Source: Burkholderiales bacterium (lineage in GTDB: Bacteria > Pseudomonadota > Gammaproteobacteria > Burkholderiales > Thiobacteraceae). Taken from it: DNA of 64,000 nucleotides. A program made the position numbers and the translations under genes. Where the stretch lies: assembly GCA_023511995.1 (NCBI GenBank), contig JAIMAL010000001.1, forward strand, positions 219,154 through 283,153, written 5' to 3'. Of this stretch, positions 1 through 9,438 are shown piece by piece (the first letter of the stretch is position 1; each line of letters starts with the position of its first letter). A model generated the notes under the pieces. That model was not told where the DNA came from. It saw nothing but the letters and a program-made list of their open reading frames with translations, and made no database searches.

Positions 1-1962
1 ACGGTGCGCCAGGACAAGCCCAGCCATCCCTCCCAGATCCTCGGCCAGTCTCCCGGCGTGTGGGTCAATGTCACCGGCGGCGAGGGCCACATGACGGCCA
101 TCCGCCAGCCGCTCACCACCAATCCGGTCTATCTCTATCTCGAGGACGGCATCCCCACCCGCTCCACCGGCTTTTTCAACCACAACGCCCTGTACGAGAT
201 CAACGTGCCCCAGGCCGGCGGCATCGAGGTGACGCGCGGCCCGGGCACGGCGCTCTACGGCTCCGATGCCATCGGCGGGGTGGTGAATGTGCTGACGCGG
301 CCGGCGCCGTCGAAGTTCGAGGCCGAGCTCGCCGGCGAGGTGGGCGAATACGGCTGGCGGCGGCTCCTGGGCAGCGTCGGCAATACCTGGGGCGAAGACG
401 GCCTGCGCGCCGATCTCAATCTCACCACCACCGACGGCTGGCGCGAGCACACCGGCTACGACCGGCAAAGCGCGACCCTGCGCTGGGACCGCGCCCTGGG
501 TGCCGATGCGCTGCTCAAGACCGTGCTCACCGCCTCCCGCATCGACCAGCAGACCGCCGGCAGCTCGGCCCTCATCCGCAGCGACTACGAGAACGCGCCC
601 ACGAAGAACTACACCCCCATCTCCTACCGCAAGGTCAGCGCCCTGCGCCTGTCCAGCGCCTGGGAGCGCGAGGTGGGCGACACCCTGGTGTCCCTCACTC
701 CCTATCTGCGCGACGACAGCATGGAGCTGCTTCCCAACTGGTCGCTTTCCTATGACCCCACCGTCTACATCACGGCCAACCGTTCCTTCGGTGTCATGGG
801 CAAATGGCGCCGGGATTTCGCGCCCTTTCGCGCGCGCCTGATCGCAGGCATCGACCTCGACCTGACCCCCGGCAGCCGCGAAGAAAACCGGCTGGCCACG
901 CTCACCACGAGCGGCAACGGTGCGTCGAAGGTCTATGCCGCTTACACCGTGGGCACGCGGATCTATGACTACGCCGTGACTTTCATCGGTGTTTCGCCCT
1001 ATGTACACAGCGAGTTTTCGCCGAGTGAACGCATGCGCGTGAGCGCGGGTCTGCGCTACGACAATCTGCGCTATCGCTTCGATAATCACCTCTCCGGTGC
1101 GGTCGCGGCCAGCACCCGCGAAAACAGCGGCGCGCCGGTCACGCGTTACTACGGTCAGGCGGAAGACACCACGGTGCGCTTCACCCATCTGAGCCCCAAG
1201 CTGGGCCTGACCTTTGCCGTGTCGCCGCAGACAAGCCTCTTCGCTTCCTACAACCATGGCTTCCGTGCCCCTTCGGAGGGGCAGCTGTTCCGCCCTGCCG
1301 CGCAGACGACCTCCCTGCGCGCGCAGCTTGCGGCGGCTTCGGCGCTGGGGCTCAAGCCGGTGAAGGCGGACCAGTATGAGGCGGGTGTGCGCGGCAGGAG
1401 GGGCTTGCTCGACTACGATCTTTCCGTCTATCGGCTGCAAAAGCGCGACGACATCCTGAGCTATCGTGATCCCTTCACCAATGCCACCCAGGTGGTGAAC
1501 GCGGGCAAGACCCTGCACCGGGGCGTGGAGCTGGGCCTGGGGGCGCCGCTCGCGCAGACCTGGCGCCTGGATGCGGCGCTCTCCTACGCCCGCCACACCT
1601 ACGAGACGTGGGTGATTCCGGGCACTGCGGATTACAGCGGCAAGGAAATGGAGACCGCGCCCCGTGTCATCGGCAATGTGCGGCTGACCTGGGCACCGGC
1701 GCAGGGACAGCGCGTGCAGTTGGAGTGGGTGAAACTGGGGCGCTACTGGATGGACCAGGCCAACACCCGCCAATACGCCGGCCATGACGTATTCAACCTG
1801 CGCGCGAACTGGGCGCTCACCCCTTTGCTGAGCGTCTATGGCAGCGTGCAGAATCTGCTGGACACGCGCTATGCGGAAAGCGCCTCCGTCTCCTCCGGCG
1901 CGGAGGTATTTGCGCCCGGCCTGCCGCGCACCCTCTACGCGGGGATCGAAGCCAAGTGGTGA
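1..1962 (+). CDS. TonB-dependent outer-membrane receptor (5' end outside the window)
   Basis: Outer-membrane gated channel that takes up a metal complex or other scarce ligand using TonB-delivered energy. The frame is open from base 1, so the start, signal peptide and TonB box lie upstream. The visible part begins in the plug domain (VYLYLEDGIPT, then RGPGTALYGSDAIGG at about residues 78-92) and continues as a long barrel with alternating aromatic strands, ending in YAGIEAKW. Its stop overlaps the start of the next gene, and a TlpA-like protein and a TonB gene follow, so the four genes are probably one transcription unit. The ligand cannot be read from the sequence; the Cys/His-rich neighbour hints at a metal such as copper, which is only an inference. 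Confidence 0.93.
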   Translation, partial: TVRQDKPSHPSQILGQSPGVWVNVTGGEGHMTAIRQPLTTNPVYLYLEDGIPTRSTGFFNHNALYEINVPQAGGIEVTRGPGTALYGSDAIGGVVNVLTRPAPSKFEAELAGEVGEYGWRRLLGSVGNTWGEDGLRADLNLTTTDGWREHTGYDRQSATLRWDRALGADALLKTVLTASRIDQQTAGSSALIRSDYENAPTKNYTPISYRKVSALRLSSAWEREVGDTLVSLTPYLRDDSMELLPNWSLSYDPTVYITANRSFGVMGKWRRDFAPFRARLIAGIDLDLTPGSREENRLATLTTSGNGASKVYAAYTVGTRIYDYAVTFIGVSPYVHSEFSPSERMRVSAGLRYDNLRYRFDNHLSGAVAASTRENSGAPVTRYYGQAEDTTVRFTHLSPKLGLTFAVSPQTSLFASYNHGFRAPSEGQLFRPAAQTTSLRAQLAAASALGLKPVKADQYEAGVRGRRGLLDYDLSVYRLQKRDDILSYRDPFTNATQVVNAGKTLHRGVELGLGAPLAQTWRLDAALSYARHTYETWVIPGTADYSGKEMETAPRVIGNVRLTWAPAQGQRVQLEWVKLGRYWMDQANTRQYAGHDVFNLRANWALTPLLSVYGSVQNLLDTRYAESASVSSGAEVFAPGLPRTLYAGIEAKW

Positions 1963-3116
1963 GGCGGCTCACCGTTTTCCTGCTGCTTGCCGCCGCGCCC
2001 GCGTGGGGGCAGGGGCACCATGGCGCGGACATGCCGCTTGTCGTCTCGGCGATCTTCGATGACGCGGGCCGGCTGTGGCGGGCGCAGGTGTGGGAGGGCC
2101 GGGTCTGGGTGAGCCACTCCGACGACAAGGGCCAAAGCTTCTCCACGCCGGTGGCCGTCAACGACCAGGCCGAGTCCATCGCCGCCGACGGCGAGAACCG
2201 CCCCAAGCTCGCCGTGGCGGGGCAGCGGGTCTATGTCTCCTGGACGCAGCGTCTCGACAGGCCCTACACCGGCCATGTGCGCTTCGCCCGCTCCCTCGAT
2301 GGCGGCAGGCACTTTTCCGCGCCCCTCACGGTCAACGACGACCGCGCGGTGATCAGCCACCGTTTCCACAGCCTGCTCGTGGACGGCAGGGGCCGGATTC
2401 ACCTGTTCTGGCTGGACAAGCGCGACGCCGCGGCGGCGCAGGCCGCCGGCCGCCCCTATGCGGGGGCCGCCCTCTACCATGCCGTGTCTGACGATGGCGG
2501 CGCGCACTTCTCGCCCAATACGCGCCTTGCCGCCAACAGCTGCGAATGCTGCCGGGTGGTGAGCGCCCTCGATACCGACGGCCTGCCCCTGGTGTTCTGG
2601 CGCCACATCTTCGGCCGCAATGTGCGCGACCACGCCCTGCTCAAGCTGGATGGCAGCGCGCCCGTGCGCGTGTCCCACGATGGCTGGGAAGTGGATGCCT
2701 GTCCCCATCACGGCCCGGCGCTGGCCGTGGGGGCGGATGGCACGCGGCATCTGGCCTGGTTCAACGATGGGCCCGAGCGTCACGGGTTGTTCTATGCGCG
2801 GATGGATCCGGCGGGCCAGCTGTCGCCGCCGCTGGGCTTCGGCAATTACGACGCCCAGGCGGGACATCCCAGCGTGGTGGTGGTAGGGACGAGGGTGTTC
2901 CTGGCATGGAAGGAGTTCGACGGCCAGCGCGCGAGCGTGTGGATCAGGGCCTCACGCGACGGCGGCCGCAGTTGGTACGCGCCGCACCGCCTGATGGACA
3001 CCGCGGGCGCTTCCGACCATCCCCTGCTGATCAGCGACGGCGCGACGGCTTATGTGTCGTGGAACACCGCGCAGGAAGGCTATCGCCTGCAAGCCATCGA
3101 GGATCCCGCGCCATGA
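1956..3116 (+). CDS. Secreted BNR/Asp-box repeat protein (sialidase-like propeller)
   Basis: Predicted periplasmic beta-propeller of 386 residues. An N-terminal signal peptide (LTVFLLLAAAPAWG) is followed by at least four Asp-box-type repeats: SDDKGQSF, SLDGGRHF, SDDGGAHF and SRDGGRSW. Such repeats occur in sialidase-fold proteins, but I see no clear sialidase catalytic set, so enzyme activity should not be assumed. Two unusual clusters, NSCECCRV near residue 190 and DACPHHGP near residue 245, could bind metal. The start is GTG at 1956 or 1959, overlapping the receptor stop; the stop overlaps the ATG of the thioredoxin-like gene (ATGA). A gene of similar design lies at 20395-21582, also beside a thioredoxin-like gene. 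Confidence 0.8.
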   Translation: MVRRLTVFLLLAAAPAWGQGHHGADMPLVVSAIFDDAGRLWRAQVWEGRVWVSHSDDKGQSFSTPVAVNDQAESIAADGENRPKLAVAGQRVYVSWTQRLDRPYTGHVRFARSLDGGRHFSAPLTVNDDRAVISHRFHSLLVDGRGRIHLFWLDKRDAAAAQAAGRPYAGAALYHAVSDDGGAHFSPNTRLAANSCECCRVVSALDTDGLPLVFWRHIFGRNVRDHALLKLDGSAPVRVSHDGWEVDACPHHGPALAVGADGTRHLAWFNDGPERHGLFYARMDPAGQLSPPLGFGNYDAQAGHPSVVVVGTRVFLAWKEFDGQRASVWIRASRDGGRSWYAPHRLMDTAGASDHPLLISDGATAYVSWNTAQEGYRLQAIEDPAP

Positions 3117-3598
3117 GGCGTCTTCTGCTCGCATGGGCGCTTCTGCTGGCGGCGTCCGCGCAGGCGGAGGACGCGGCCCTCAAACGCTTCGTGCCCGGCA
3201 GCGCCAAGGCCATCATCGAGGCCCGCGCCGGTCGTCCCTTCATCCTGACCTTCTGGTCTGTCGACTGCGTGCATTGTCACGCCGAACTGGAACAACTGGC
3301 CGCGCTATCGCAGGCGCACCCCGCACTCGAAGTGGTGCTGGTGTCCACCGATGGCCCCGAAGCGTCGCGAGAGGTATCGGCAGCGCTGCGACCGTATCGG
3401 TTTGCACGCATGGAATCCTGGGTGTTCGCCGATGCTTTCGCCGAACGCCTGCGTTTCGAGGTTGATCGCCGCTGGCGAGGGGAGTTGCCCCGCACTTACC
3501 TGTACCGGCCGGATGGCAGGGCCGAAGCCGTGACCGGGGCCATCGCCCCGCAGCAGCTCGAGGCATGGCTCGCTTCGGCTGCCGGGGATCGTCCCTGA
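3113..3598 (+). CDS. TlpA-like periplasmic thioredoxin-fold protein
   Basis: 161-residue exported thiol-disulfide protein. The signal peptide (RRLLLAWALLLAASAQA) is followed by a thioredoxin-like core with FWSVDCVHCHAEL, giving the active-site pair CVHC. The later LPRTYLYRPDG segment matches the cis-Pro region of TlpA/ResA-type proteins. It probably reduces periplasmic disulfides or a metal site. The ATG overlaps the stop of the BNR gene, so translation is likely coupled; the partner may be the Cys-rich BNR protein (inference). Confidence 0.85.
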   Translation: MRRLLLAWALLLAASAQAEDAALKRFVPGSAKAIIEARAGRPFILTFWSVDCVHCHAELEQLAALSQAHPALEVVLVSTDGPEASREVSAALRPYRFARMESWVFADAFAERLRFEVDRRWRGELPRTYLYRPDGRAEAVTGAIAPQQLEAWLASAAGDRP

Positions 3599-3611
3599 AC
3601 GGGGGCGAAGG

Positions 3612-4331
3612 ATGAAAATTCCCCGCGAGCCGCTTCCGGCAGCGGTGAGCTTCCTGGGCTCGGTGCTTTTACACGCCCTGCTTCTTGCCTGGCTGCCACC
3701 CCTGAGACCCGCCGCGGTAGAGGCGGCGCCGACAAGCTTTTCACCCCTCGTGGTGCAGCTCGTGGACAGCGGCAAGACAACCTCCCTGCCGCCGCACTCC
3801 GCTCCCACCACGGCAGCAAGGGCCGGGCCCGTGCCCGGGTCGCCGCGCGCGGTTCCCGTGGCAAAAGTTTTCCCTGCTCCGCTCCCCCAGTCTGCACCCT
3901 TGACTTCCGTGCTGGAGGCCACGGCGGCGCCAGCCGCGAAGGAGGCCGCTCCCACGCCCGCGGCAGCGCTCCCATTGGTGGCTTGGACGCCGGCGACGCG
4001 AAAGGAGACGGAGACCGCGATGGAGACCACGCCTCCTGATCTGAGGGCCGCCTACGCTAGCAATCCGCCGCCTTCCTATCCCCTCGCGGCGCGCCGGCTG
4101 GGCCTGGAGGGGCGGGTGGTGCTGTGGGTGGAAATCCGCGCCGACGGCAGCTGCGGGGAAGTACGGGTGCGGCAGACGGCAGGCCATCCGCTGCTCGATG
4201 AGGCTGCGGCAGCCGCGGTGAAGCGCTGGCGCTTCCTCCCCGCGCGGCACGGTGGTGAGCCCGTCACCACCTGGGCGGAGGTTCCCATCCGCTTCCGCCT
4301 CACTGGCTCGTCAACTGATCCTGACGGGTGA
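3612..4331 (+). CDS. tonB: Energy transducer TonB
   Basis: 239-residue TonB: a single N-terminal membrane anchor (SVLLHALLLAWLPPL, about residues 13-28), a long Ala/Pro-rich periplasmic linker, and a C-terminal TonB domain with NPPPSYPLAARRLGLEG and a terminal VKRWRFLPAR strand region. It passes inner-membrane proton-motive force from ExbB/ExbD to outer-membrane receptors; exbBD are not in this window. It begins 13 bp after the TlpA-like gene and is presumably dedicated to the receptor at the start of the window. Its 3' end overlaps the convergent second TonB gene by 32 bp. Confidence 0.9.
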   Translation: MKIPREPLPAAVSFLGSVLLHALLLAWLPPLRPAAVEAAPTSFSPLVVQLVDSGKTTSLPPHSAPTTAARAGPVPGSPRAVPVAKVFPAPLPQSAPLTSVLEATAAPAAKEAAPTPAAALPLVAWTPATRKETETAMETTPPDLRAAYASNPPPSYPLAARRLGLEGRVVLWVEIRADGSCGEVRVRQTAGHPLLDEAAAAAVKRWRFLPARHGGEPVTTWAEVPIRFRLTGSSTDPDG

Positions 4332-5181
4332 AGGTCCAAGTGCGGGTGATGGCGAGGATGTCGGTGTCCCTGCGCACGTTTTCCGGGAAGGGGGCGAAGG
4401 GCGCGGCAAGCTTGACGATGCGGATCGCCGCTTCGTCCAGGATGGGGGAGCCGGAGGAGCGGTCCAGATCGATTCTTTCCACGCTGCCGTCGCTGCGGAT
4501 GTGCACGGTGAGCAGCAGGCTGCCGTAGATTTTCTTCCGCCGCGCTTCCTCCGGATAGTTGAGATTGCCCACCCGCTCCACCTTCAGCCGCCAGTCCTCC
4601 ACGTACTGGGCGAAGCGGTATTCCTCGGTGCGCGCCCCGACGAAGCGGCGTTTGGGCCGTTCCTGATAGGCCTGATAGTCCTTTTCGATCTGGGCCTGCA
4701 GGCGGGCAAGCTGCAGGCTCTGGGTGATGAGATCCTGGCCCGCCGACCGCGCCGTCTCCGCGGTGGACTCCGCGGGCGGACTGGGTGGAGGCTCATTGCG
4801 GGTGGCGCGCACCTGGGCGAGGAGGCGGGTCGCCTCCCGTTCCAGTTCCTTCACCCGTTCCTCCCGCCGCTTGAGCTCCGGCTGCGGGTCTTCCTGGCCC
4901 ACCGCGGGCAGCGGCGAGGTGGCACGCAGCCGGCGGTCGGTGTTGCCTCCCCCTTCCAGATTGGCCTGGGCGAGGAGACGGGCGTCGCTGGGGCGTTGCG
5001 GCGAGCGGGCATTGACCAGCACCACCTCCAGCGCCGGGCGCGCTTTTTCCATGCTGCGGGGCGGCGGCACGAAATGGAGGCTGAGCACGGCGGCATGGAG
5101 TAGCGCCGATAGCGTCATGGTGATCGCAATCGGCGGCAGATTGCCAAAGGGGCTGCGCACAGAGGAAAGGCGAAGGTTCAC
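4300..5181 (-). CDS. Second TonB-family energy transducer
   Basis: 293-residue TonB-family protein. It has an N-terminal anchor (TLSALLHAAVLSLHF), a charged helical linker with a coiled-coil look (repeated Glu/Arg, about residues 75-110), and a C-terminal TonB domain containing NLNYPEEARRKKIYGS and LTVHIRSDGSV. It differs from the adjacent tonB by its charged rather than Pro/Ala-rich linker, so it is not a recent duplicate. The chosen start is GTG at 5181; an internal ATG just before the membrane segment is possible. The gene converges on and overlaps tonB, so the two are not in the same operon. Confidence 0.85.
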   Translation of the reverse strand: MNLRLSSVRSPFGNLPPIAITMTLSALLHAAVLSLHFVPPPRSMEKARPALEVVLVNARSPQRPSDARLLAQANLEGGGNTDRRLRATSPLPAVGQEDPQPELKRREERVKELEREATRLLAQVRATRNEPPPSPPAESTAETARSAGQDLITQSLQLARLQAQIEKDYQAYQERPKRRFVGARTEEYRFAQYVEDWRLKVERVGNLNYPEEARRKKIYGSLLLTVHIRSDGSVERIDLDRSSGSPILDEAAIRIVKLAAPFAPFPENVRRDTDILAITRTWTFTRQDQLTSQ

Positions 5182-5241
5182 GCGAGTGTCGAAGGATCGG
5201 TGGAGAACGGCCTCCTCAGCGCATTGTAACGGTTTGCAGCA

Positions 5242-7077
5242 CTACGGGGTGACCACTTCCCGGAAGGGACAGACGACCTCCAGGGTGAGGAGGTCCACGC
5301 TGCGGATGGCAAGCCGCACGCGGGTACCAGGCTCCAGCGCAGGCAGGGCGACGGCCTTGTTCACCAGCGGCAGCGTATCGAAGCGCACCAGGTTTTCCCG
5401 GATCACGGTGGCGGTGGCTTCGGTGAGGTTTTCCTGCAGCAGATAGCGAAGGGTCCAGTAGCGTTCCATGTGGCGCTGGAATTCGTTATAGGCCTCGTAG
5501 GCGGTCTCGAAATCGCGCGCAATGGCCTGCAACGCTTCTCTGCAGTAGGGGGGAGGCTCCCCGCGCAGATGGGCGATTAGTTGTCGCTGGTTGACGAGGT
5601 CCACGTAACGGCGCAAGGGGGAGCTCGTCCAGGTGTAGTGGCTCACCCCCAACCCCTGGTGGGGCAGGGGCTCGGTGGTCATCAGGGTTTTGCCGTTGGT
5701 CTGGGCGCGGTAGAGGGCGGCGAGCTTCTGTTCCGCCAGCAGTTGGCCGAGGCGGCTGTTGACCAGGATCATCATCTCCGCCACCACCTTGTCGATGGGG
5801 GTACCCCGTTGCCGATGCAGGATGCGCACCGTCTCGCCCTCGACGCGGAAGGTGTACTCCGGCACCAGGCTGCGGCCGCGGTCCTTGCCGCCGCGTTTTT
5901 CCTCCAGGTGCTCGGCGAAGTGCCACAGCCACTCCAGTTCCGCCCGGTAGCGGTAATCCGCCTCCTGGCCGATGGTGTCCCGGTTGAACAGGGGCTCCAG
6001 GGTCTCATGGCGCAGGTTGGCGACGATGGGCACCTTTTCGATCCGCATTTCCATGGCCGTGATTTCGTAATCCGGTCCCACGGTGAAATAGGTGGAAAAA
6101 GCGGGACAGGCAGCGCCTTCGCGCAGGGTGTAGGCGGCCACCGCTTCGTCCGGCAGCATGGTGATCTTGTCGCCGGGCATATAGACGGTGGAAAGCCGCC
6201 GGCGGGCGATGGCATCCAGTTCGGCGCCCACAGTCACGCCGAGCGCCGGACAGGCGATGTGGATACCCACCCGGGTTCGGCCATCGGGCAGGGGGGTGAG
6301 GGAGAGGGCATCATCGATTTCCGTGGTCGTCTCGTCATCGATGCTGAAGGCCGCCACCTCCGCCAGCGGCAGATCGTCCGGCACTTCCACTGGCGGCAGC
6401 GGCGGAAAACCACGCCCCTCGGGGAACCACTCCAGCAGGAAGCGGTTGAGATGGTAGTCACGGCTTGAGGGAATCGCGCCGCATTTTTCCAGCAGGTGGG
6501 GAATGGAAAGATTGGTGGCGGCGGCAGCCTGTTCCAGCGCCTTGGTCTCCAGCGCGCCTTTTTCCGGCGCATAGAGGAGGCGCTGCAACGCGGGACGGAA
6601 TGCCTCCGGCAGGCGAAAGGCGGTGAGCTCGGCCACCCACTGGGCGAGCTGCTCCGCCTGCCGGCGCTTGCGTTCTTCGCTGGCCAATGCCGCCTTCAGG
6701 GCATCCTCCGGTGCCGGTTTGTAACGGCCGCGTCCTTTGCGATAGAAGTACATGGGCGCGCCTTGGAGCTTGAGGAGCAGGGCGGCCGCTTCCACCGCGT
6801 TGGGCTCATGGCCGAAATATTCCCGTGCCAGGTCCCGGTAATCGAATTCCTCCGTGCCCGCCGCCTGCCAGAGGAAATCCAGATCCATCTCGTCGGCAAG
6901 CTTCTGCGCCGTTTCCATGAAACCGTTCAGTGCCGGCTCGCCAAAACGGATGAGCACGTCGGCTGCCTTGATCTTGGCACGCCGGCCGTGCTGGGCTTCG
7001 ATGTGCAGGGAGGTGCCGTTGTCGGCGAGGATGGTGCCCACCCGGAAGTGGCCATCCTCGAAATAAAAGGCGTACAT
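5242..7077 (-). CDS. RNase II family (RNB domain) 3'-5' exoribonuclease
   Basis: 611-residue cytoplasmic exoribonuclease of the RNase II/R superfamily. The RNB domain carries the Asp-rich metal-binding motif FSIDDETTTEIDDALSL near residue 250, and a later arginine-rich segment (YTWTSSPLRRYVDLVNQRQ) typical of the family. The N-terminal part (about 1-240) is not a classical cold-shock domain arrangement, as in several betaproteobacterial RNB proteins shorter than E. coli RNase R. It presumably degrades single-stranded RNA processively. It ends 53 bp from the divergent-group gene ypjD-like, which lies upstream on the same strand. Confidence 0.9.
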   Translation of the reverse strand: MYAFYFEDGHFRVGTILADNGTSLHIEAQHGRRAKIKAADVLIRFGEPALNGFMETAQKLADEMDLDFLWQAAGTEEFDYRDLAREYFGHEPNAVEAAALLLKLQGAPMYFYRKGRGRYKPAPEDALKAALASEERKRRQAEQLAQWVAELTAFRLPEAFRPALQRLLYAPEKGALETKALEQAAAATNLSIPHLLEKCGAIPSSRDYHLNRFLLEWFPEGRGFPPLPPVEVPDDLPLAEVAAFSIDDETTTEIDDALSLTPLPDGRTRVGIHIACPALGVTVGAELDAIARRRLSTVYMPGDKITMLPDEAVAAYTLREGAACPAFSTYFTVGPDYEITAMEMRIEKVPIVANLRHETLEPLFNRDTIGQEADYRYRAELEWLWHFAEHLEEKRGGKDRGRSLVPEYTFRVEGETVRILHRQRGTPIDKVVAEMMILVNSRLGQLLAEQKLAALYRAQTNGKTLMTTEPLPHQGLGVSHYTWTSSPLRRYVDLVNQRQLIAHLRGEPPPYCREALQAIARDFETAYEAYNEFQRHMERYWTLRYLLQENLTEATATVIRENLVRFDTLPLVNKAVALPALEPGTRVRLAIRSVDLLTLEVVCPFREVVTP

Positions 7078-7130
7078 GGGGCAAACCGCGGCGAAAGGGG
7101 CGCAAGTTTACCGTAAGGGGAGAATCGCGA

Positions 7131-7940
7131 CTAGCCGCGATGGAGGAGCATTTCCAGCACGGTCTTGGTGCCCACGTAGGCGAGCAGCAGGGTGAAGAAA
7201 CCGGCCAGGCTCAGAATCAGCGCCGTGCGCCCGCGCCAGCCATAGACACGCCGGCCGACAAGGAGGGCACCATAGAAGAGCCAGGACAACGTCGCGAACA
7301 CCGTCTTGTGCTGGGTGAAATAGGCAAAGGAAAAGGGCCGGCCGAACAATTCCTCGGAAAAGAGCATGCCGCTTACCAGGGTGAGGGTGAGCAGCAGAAA
7401 GCCGGCGCCAATCAGACGGAACAGCAACTGTTCCATGGTCATGAGGGGGGGTAGCCCGGCGAGTGGGGAAGGCTGCCGGGTATGCAGCCGCTTTTCGGCG
7501 AAGGCCATGACGATGCCGTGCAGGGCGGCGATGGTGAACAGGGCATAGGCGAGAAAGGCTGCAGCGAAGTGGGCGTGAAAGAGGGCATAACCGCCATAGG
7601 GCACGACGTGGCTGTCCCGCAGCAGAAGGGGCGCGAGCGCCCCCACGGCGGCGATGGGCAGCACCACCGGCGTGAGGGCCCGCAGGTGATAGCGCACGCT
7701 GCTTGCTCCATAGAGGACCAGGGTGACCCAGGTGATGACGGAAATGGCATTACCAAGACCGATGTTCACCCCCTGCGCGGTGAAGATGGACACGTAAAGG
7801 AGCAGACCGTGCAGCAACAGGGGGGCTGGCAAAAGCCACTCGACGCCGGGCCCGCCCTCGGCACTGGCGCGACGCCGGCAGTACCAGGCCAAGGCCCCGT
7901 AAAGCAGCGCGGTGAGGAGGGAAAGAAGGGTGAGAGGCAT
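7131..7940 (-). CDS. CcsA/YpjD-family cytochrome c assembly-type membrane protein
   Basis: 269-residue inner-membrane protein with about eight hydrophobic segments. Family resemblance is to YpjD/HemX/CcsA: the motif LFRLIGAGFLLLTLTL followed by a conserved His in YFTQHKTVFATLSW. In this family the conserved histidines handle heme; a YpjD-ffh arrangement is common in Proteobacteria. Start chosen at ATG 7940 (MPLTLLSLL), because the upstream in-frame extension is hydrophilic and overlaps the ffh promoter region. It is divergent from ffh with a 77-bp gap. Confidence 0.85.
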   Translation of the reverse strand: MPLTLLSLLTALLYGALAWYCRRRASAEGGPGVEWLLPAPLLLHGLLLYVSIFTAQGVNIGLGNAISVITWVTLVLYGASSVRYHLRALTPVVLPIAAVGALAPLLLRDSHVVPYGGYALFHAHFAAAFLAYALFTIAALHGIVMAFAEKRLHTRQPSPLAGLPPLMTMEQLLFRLIGAGFLLLTLTLVSGMLFSEELFGRPFSFAYFTQHKTVFATLSWLFYGALLVGRRVYGWRGRTALILSLAGFFTLLLAYVGTKTVLEMLLHRG

Positions 7941-8017
7941 CAGGTGTAGAATGGCATTTTCCGGCGCTTGATCCCCGGGGATTATAGCCCAGCCTTTCCT
8001 TTGCCTGACTTCATTCC

Positions 8018-9361
8018 ATGCTCGACACACTGACCAGCCGATTGTCCGGTCTCATCCGGAACCTCCGCGGTCAGGCCCGCCTGACCGAGGACAACATCGC
8101 CGATGCCCTGCGCGAGGTCCGCATGGCCTTGCTGGAGGCGGATGTGGCGCTGCCGGTGGTGAAGGATTTCATCGCCCACGTCAAGGCGCGCGCGCTGGGG
8201 CGGGAGGTGATGGCGTCGCTGACGCCTGGCCAGGCCCTGATCCAGGTAGTGCACGAGGAACTCACCCGCCTCATGGGGGGCAGCCATGCCGCCCTCAATC
8301 TCGCCACCACCCCGCCGGCGGTGATTCTGCTCGCCGGTCTGCAGGGCTCGGGCAAGACCACGACTGCCGCCAAACTGGCGCGCCTGCTCAAGGAACAGAA
8401 AAAGAAAGTCCTTCTTGCCAGCTGTGACGTCTATCGGCCGGCGGCCATCGAGCAGTTGCGTCAGCTCGCCCGCGCCCTGGAGGTGGATTTCTTCGAGTCA
8501 CCCGCCGGAGCGGGTCCACTCGCCATTGCCTCGGCGGCGCTCGATTATGGGCGGAGACACTACCACGACGTGCTCATCGTGGATACCGCGGGGCGGCTTG
8601 CCATCGACCAGGAGATGATGGAGGAGATCCGCGCCCTTCACGCGGCGCTCAACCCCATCGAAACCCTCTTCGTGGTGGATGCCATGCAGGGGCAGGATGC
8701 CATCAACGTGGCGCGGGCCTTCAACGAGGCCCTGCCGCTCACCGGCATCGTGCTCACCAAGCTGGATGGGGATGCGCGGGGCGGGGCGGCGCTGTCGGTG
8801 GTGAGTGTCACCGGCAAGCCCATCAAATTCGTCGGTGTATCGGAAAAGCCCACGGGCCTTGAGCCCTTCCATCCGGAACGCATGGCTTCCCGGGTATTGG
8901 GCATGGGCGATGTGCTCTCCCTCATCGAGGCGGCGCGGCGCCAGGTTGATGAGGCGGAGGCGGCGAAGCTCGCTCGAAAACTCAAGACCGGCAAGGGCTT
9001 CGACCTCGAGGATTTCCGCGACCAACTGCGGCAGATGCAAAAAATGGGGGGGCTCGCCGCGCTGCTGGACAAGCTGCCGGGTGAGCTTGCCCACGCGGCC
9101 AGGGGGCAGGCCATCGATGATCGCCTCCTGCGCCGGGTGGAGGGCATCATCAATTCCATGACCCCGGAGGAGCGCGCCAATCCTGCCATCATCAAGGCCT
9201 CCCGCAAACGGCGCATCGCCGCCGGCGCCGGGGTGCAGGTGCAGGAGGTCAACCGCCTGCTCAAGCAGTTCGAGGACATGCAGAAGATGATGAAGTCCCT
9301 GAGGCGGGGGGGCTTCGCCAAGATGCTGCGGGGCATGAAAGGCATCCTGCCCGGTTTGTGA
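8018..9361 (+). CDS. ffh: Signal recognition particle protein Ffh
   Basis: 447-residue GTPase of the signal recognition particle; with 4.5S RNA it delivers nascent membrane proteins to FtsY and the Sec translocon. Visible features in order: N domain, G1 motif GLQGSGKTTT near residue 107, DTAGRL, TKLDGDARGGAALS (G4/closing loop), and a methionine-rich M domain at the C-terminus (MQKMMKSLRRGGFAKMLRGMKG). Length matches the family. ATG at 8018 begins with the standard MLDTLTSRLSG. Confidence 0.98.
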   Translation: MLDTLTSRLSGLIRNLRGQARLTEDNIADALREVRMALLEADVALPVVKDFIAHVKARALGREVMASLTPGQALIQVVHEELTRLMGGSHAALNLATTPPAVILLAGLQGSGKTTTAAKLARLLKEQKKKVLLASCDVYRPAAIEQLRQLARALEVDFFESPAGAGPLAIASAALDYGRRHYHDVLIVDTAGRLAIDQEMMEEIRALHAALNPIETLFVVDAMQGQDAINVARAFNEALPLTGIVLTKLDGDARGGAALSVVSVTGKPIKFVGVSEKPTGLEPFHPERMASRVLGMGDVLSLIEAARRQVDEAEAAKLARKLKTGKGFDLEDFRDQLRQMQKMGGLAALLDKLPGELAHAARGQAIDDRLLRRVEGIINSMTPEERANPAIIKASRKRRIAAGAGVQVQEVNRLLKQFEDMQKMMKSLRRGGFAKMLRGMKGILPGL

Positions 9362-9438
9362 GGATCCTTGTTGCGGCTGCCGCCGGAAAGGTTTCGAGAC
9401 GAAACCATCTCCTCGCGGCGCACAAGACCCCGCAAGCC

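Noticed and set aside
2546..3598. 350-residue frame spanning the BNR and TlpA genes
   Set aside because: Only the part from 3113 codes protein; upstream is out-of-frame reading of the BNR gene.
9390..9406. Terminator after ffh
   Set aside because: GGTTTCG-aga-CGAAACC is a neat hairpin but has no T-run, so termination is not supported.
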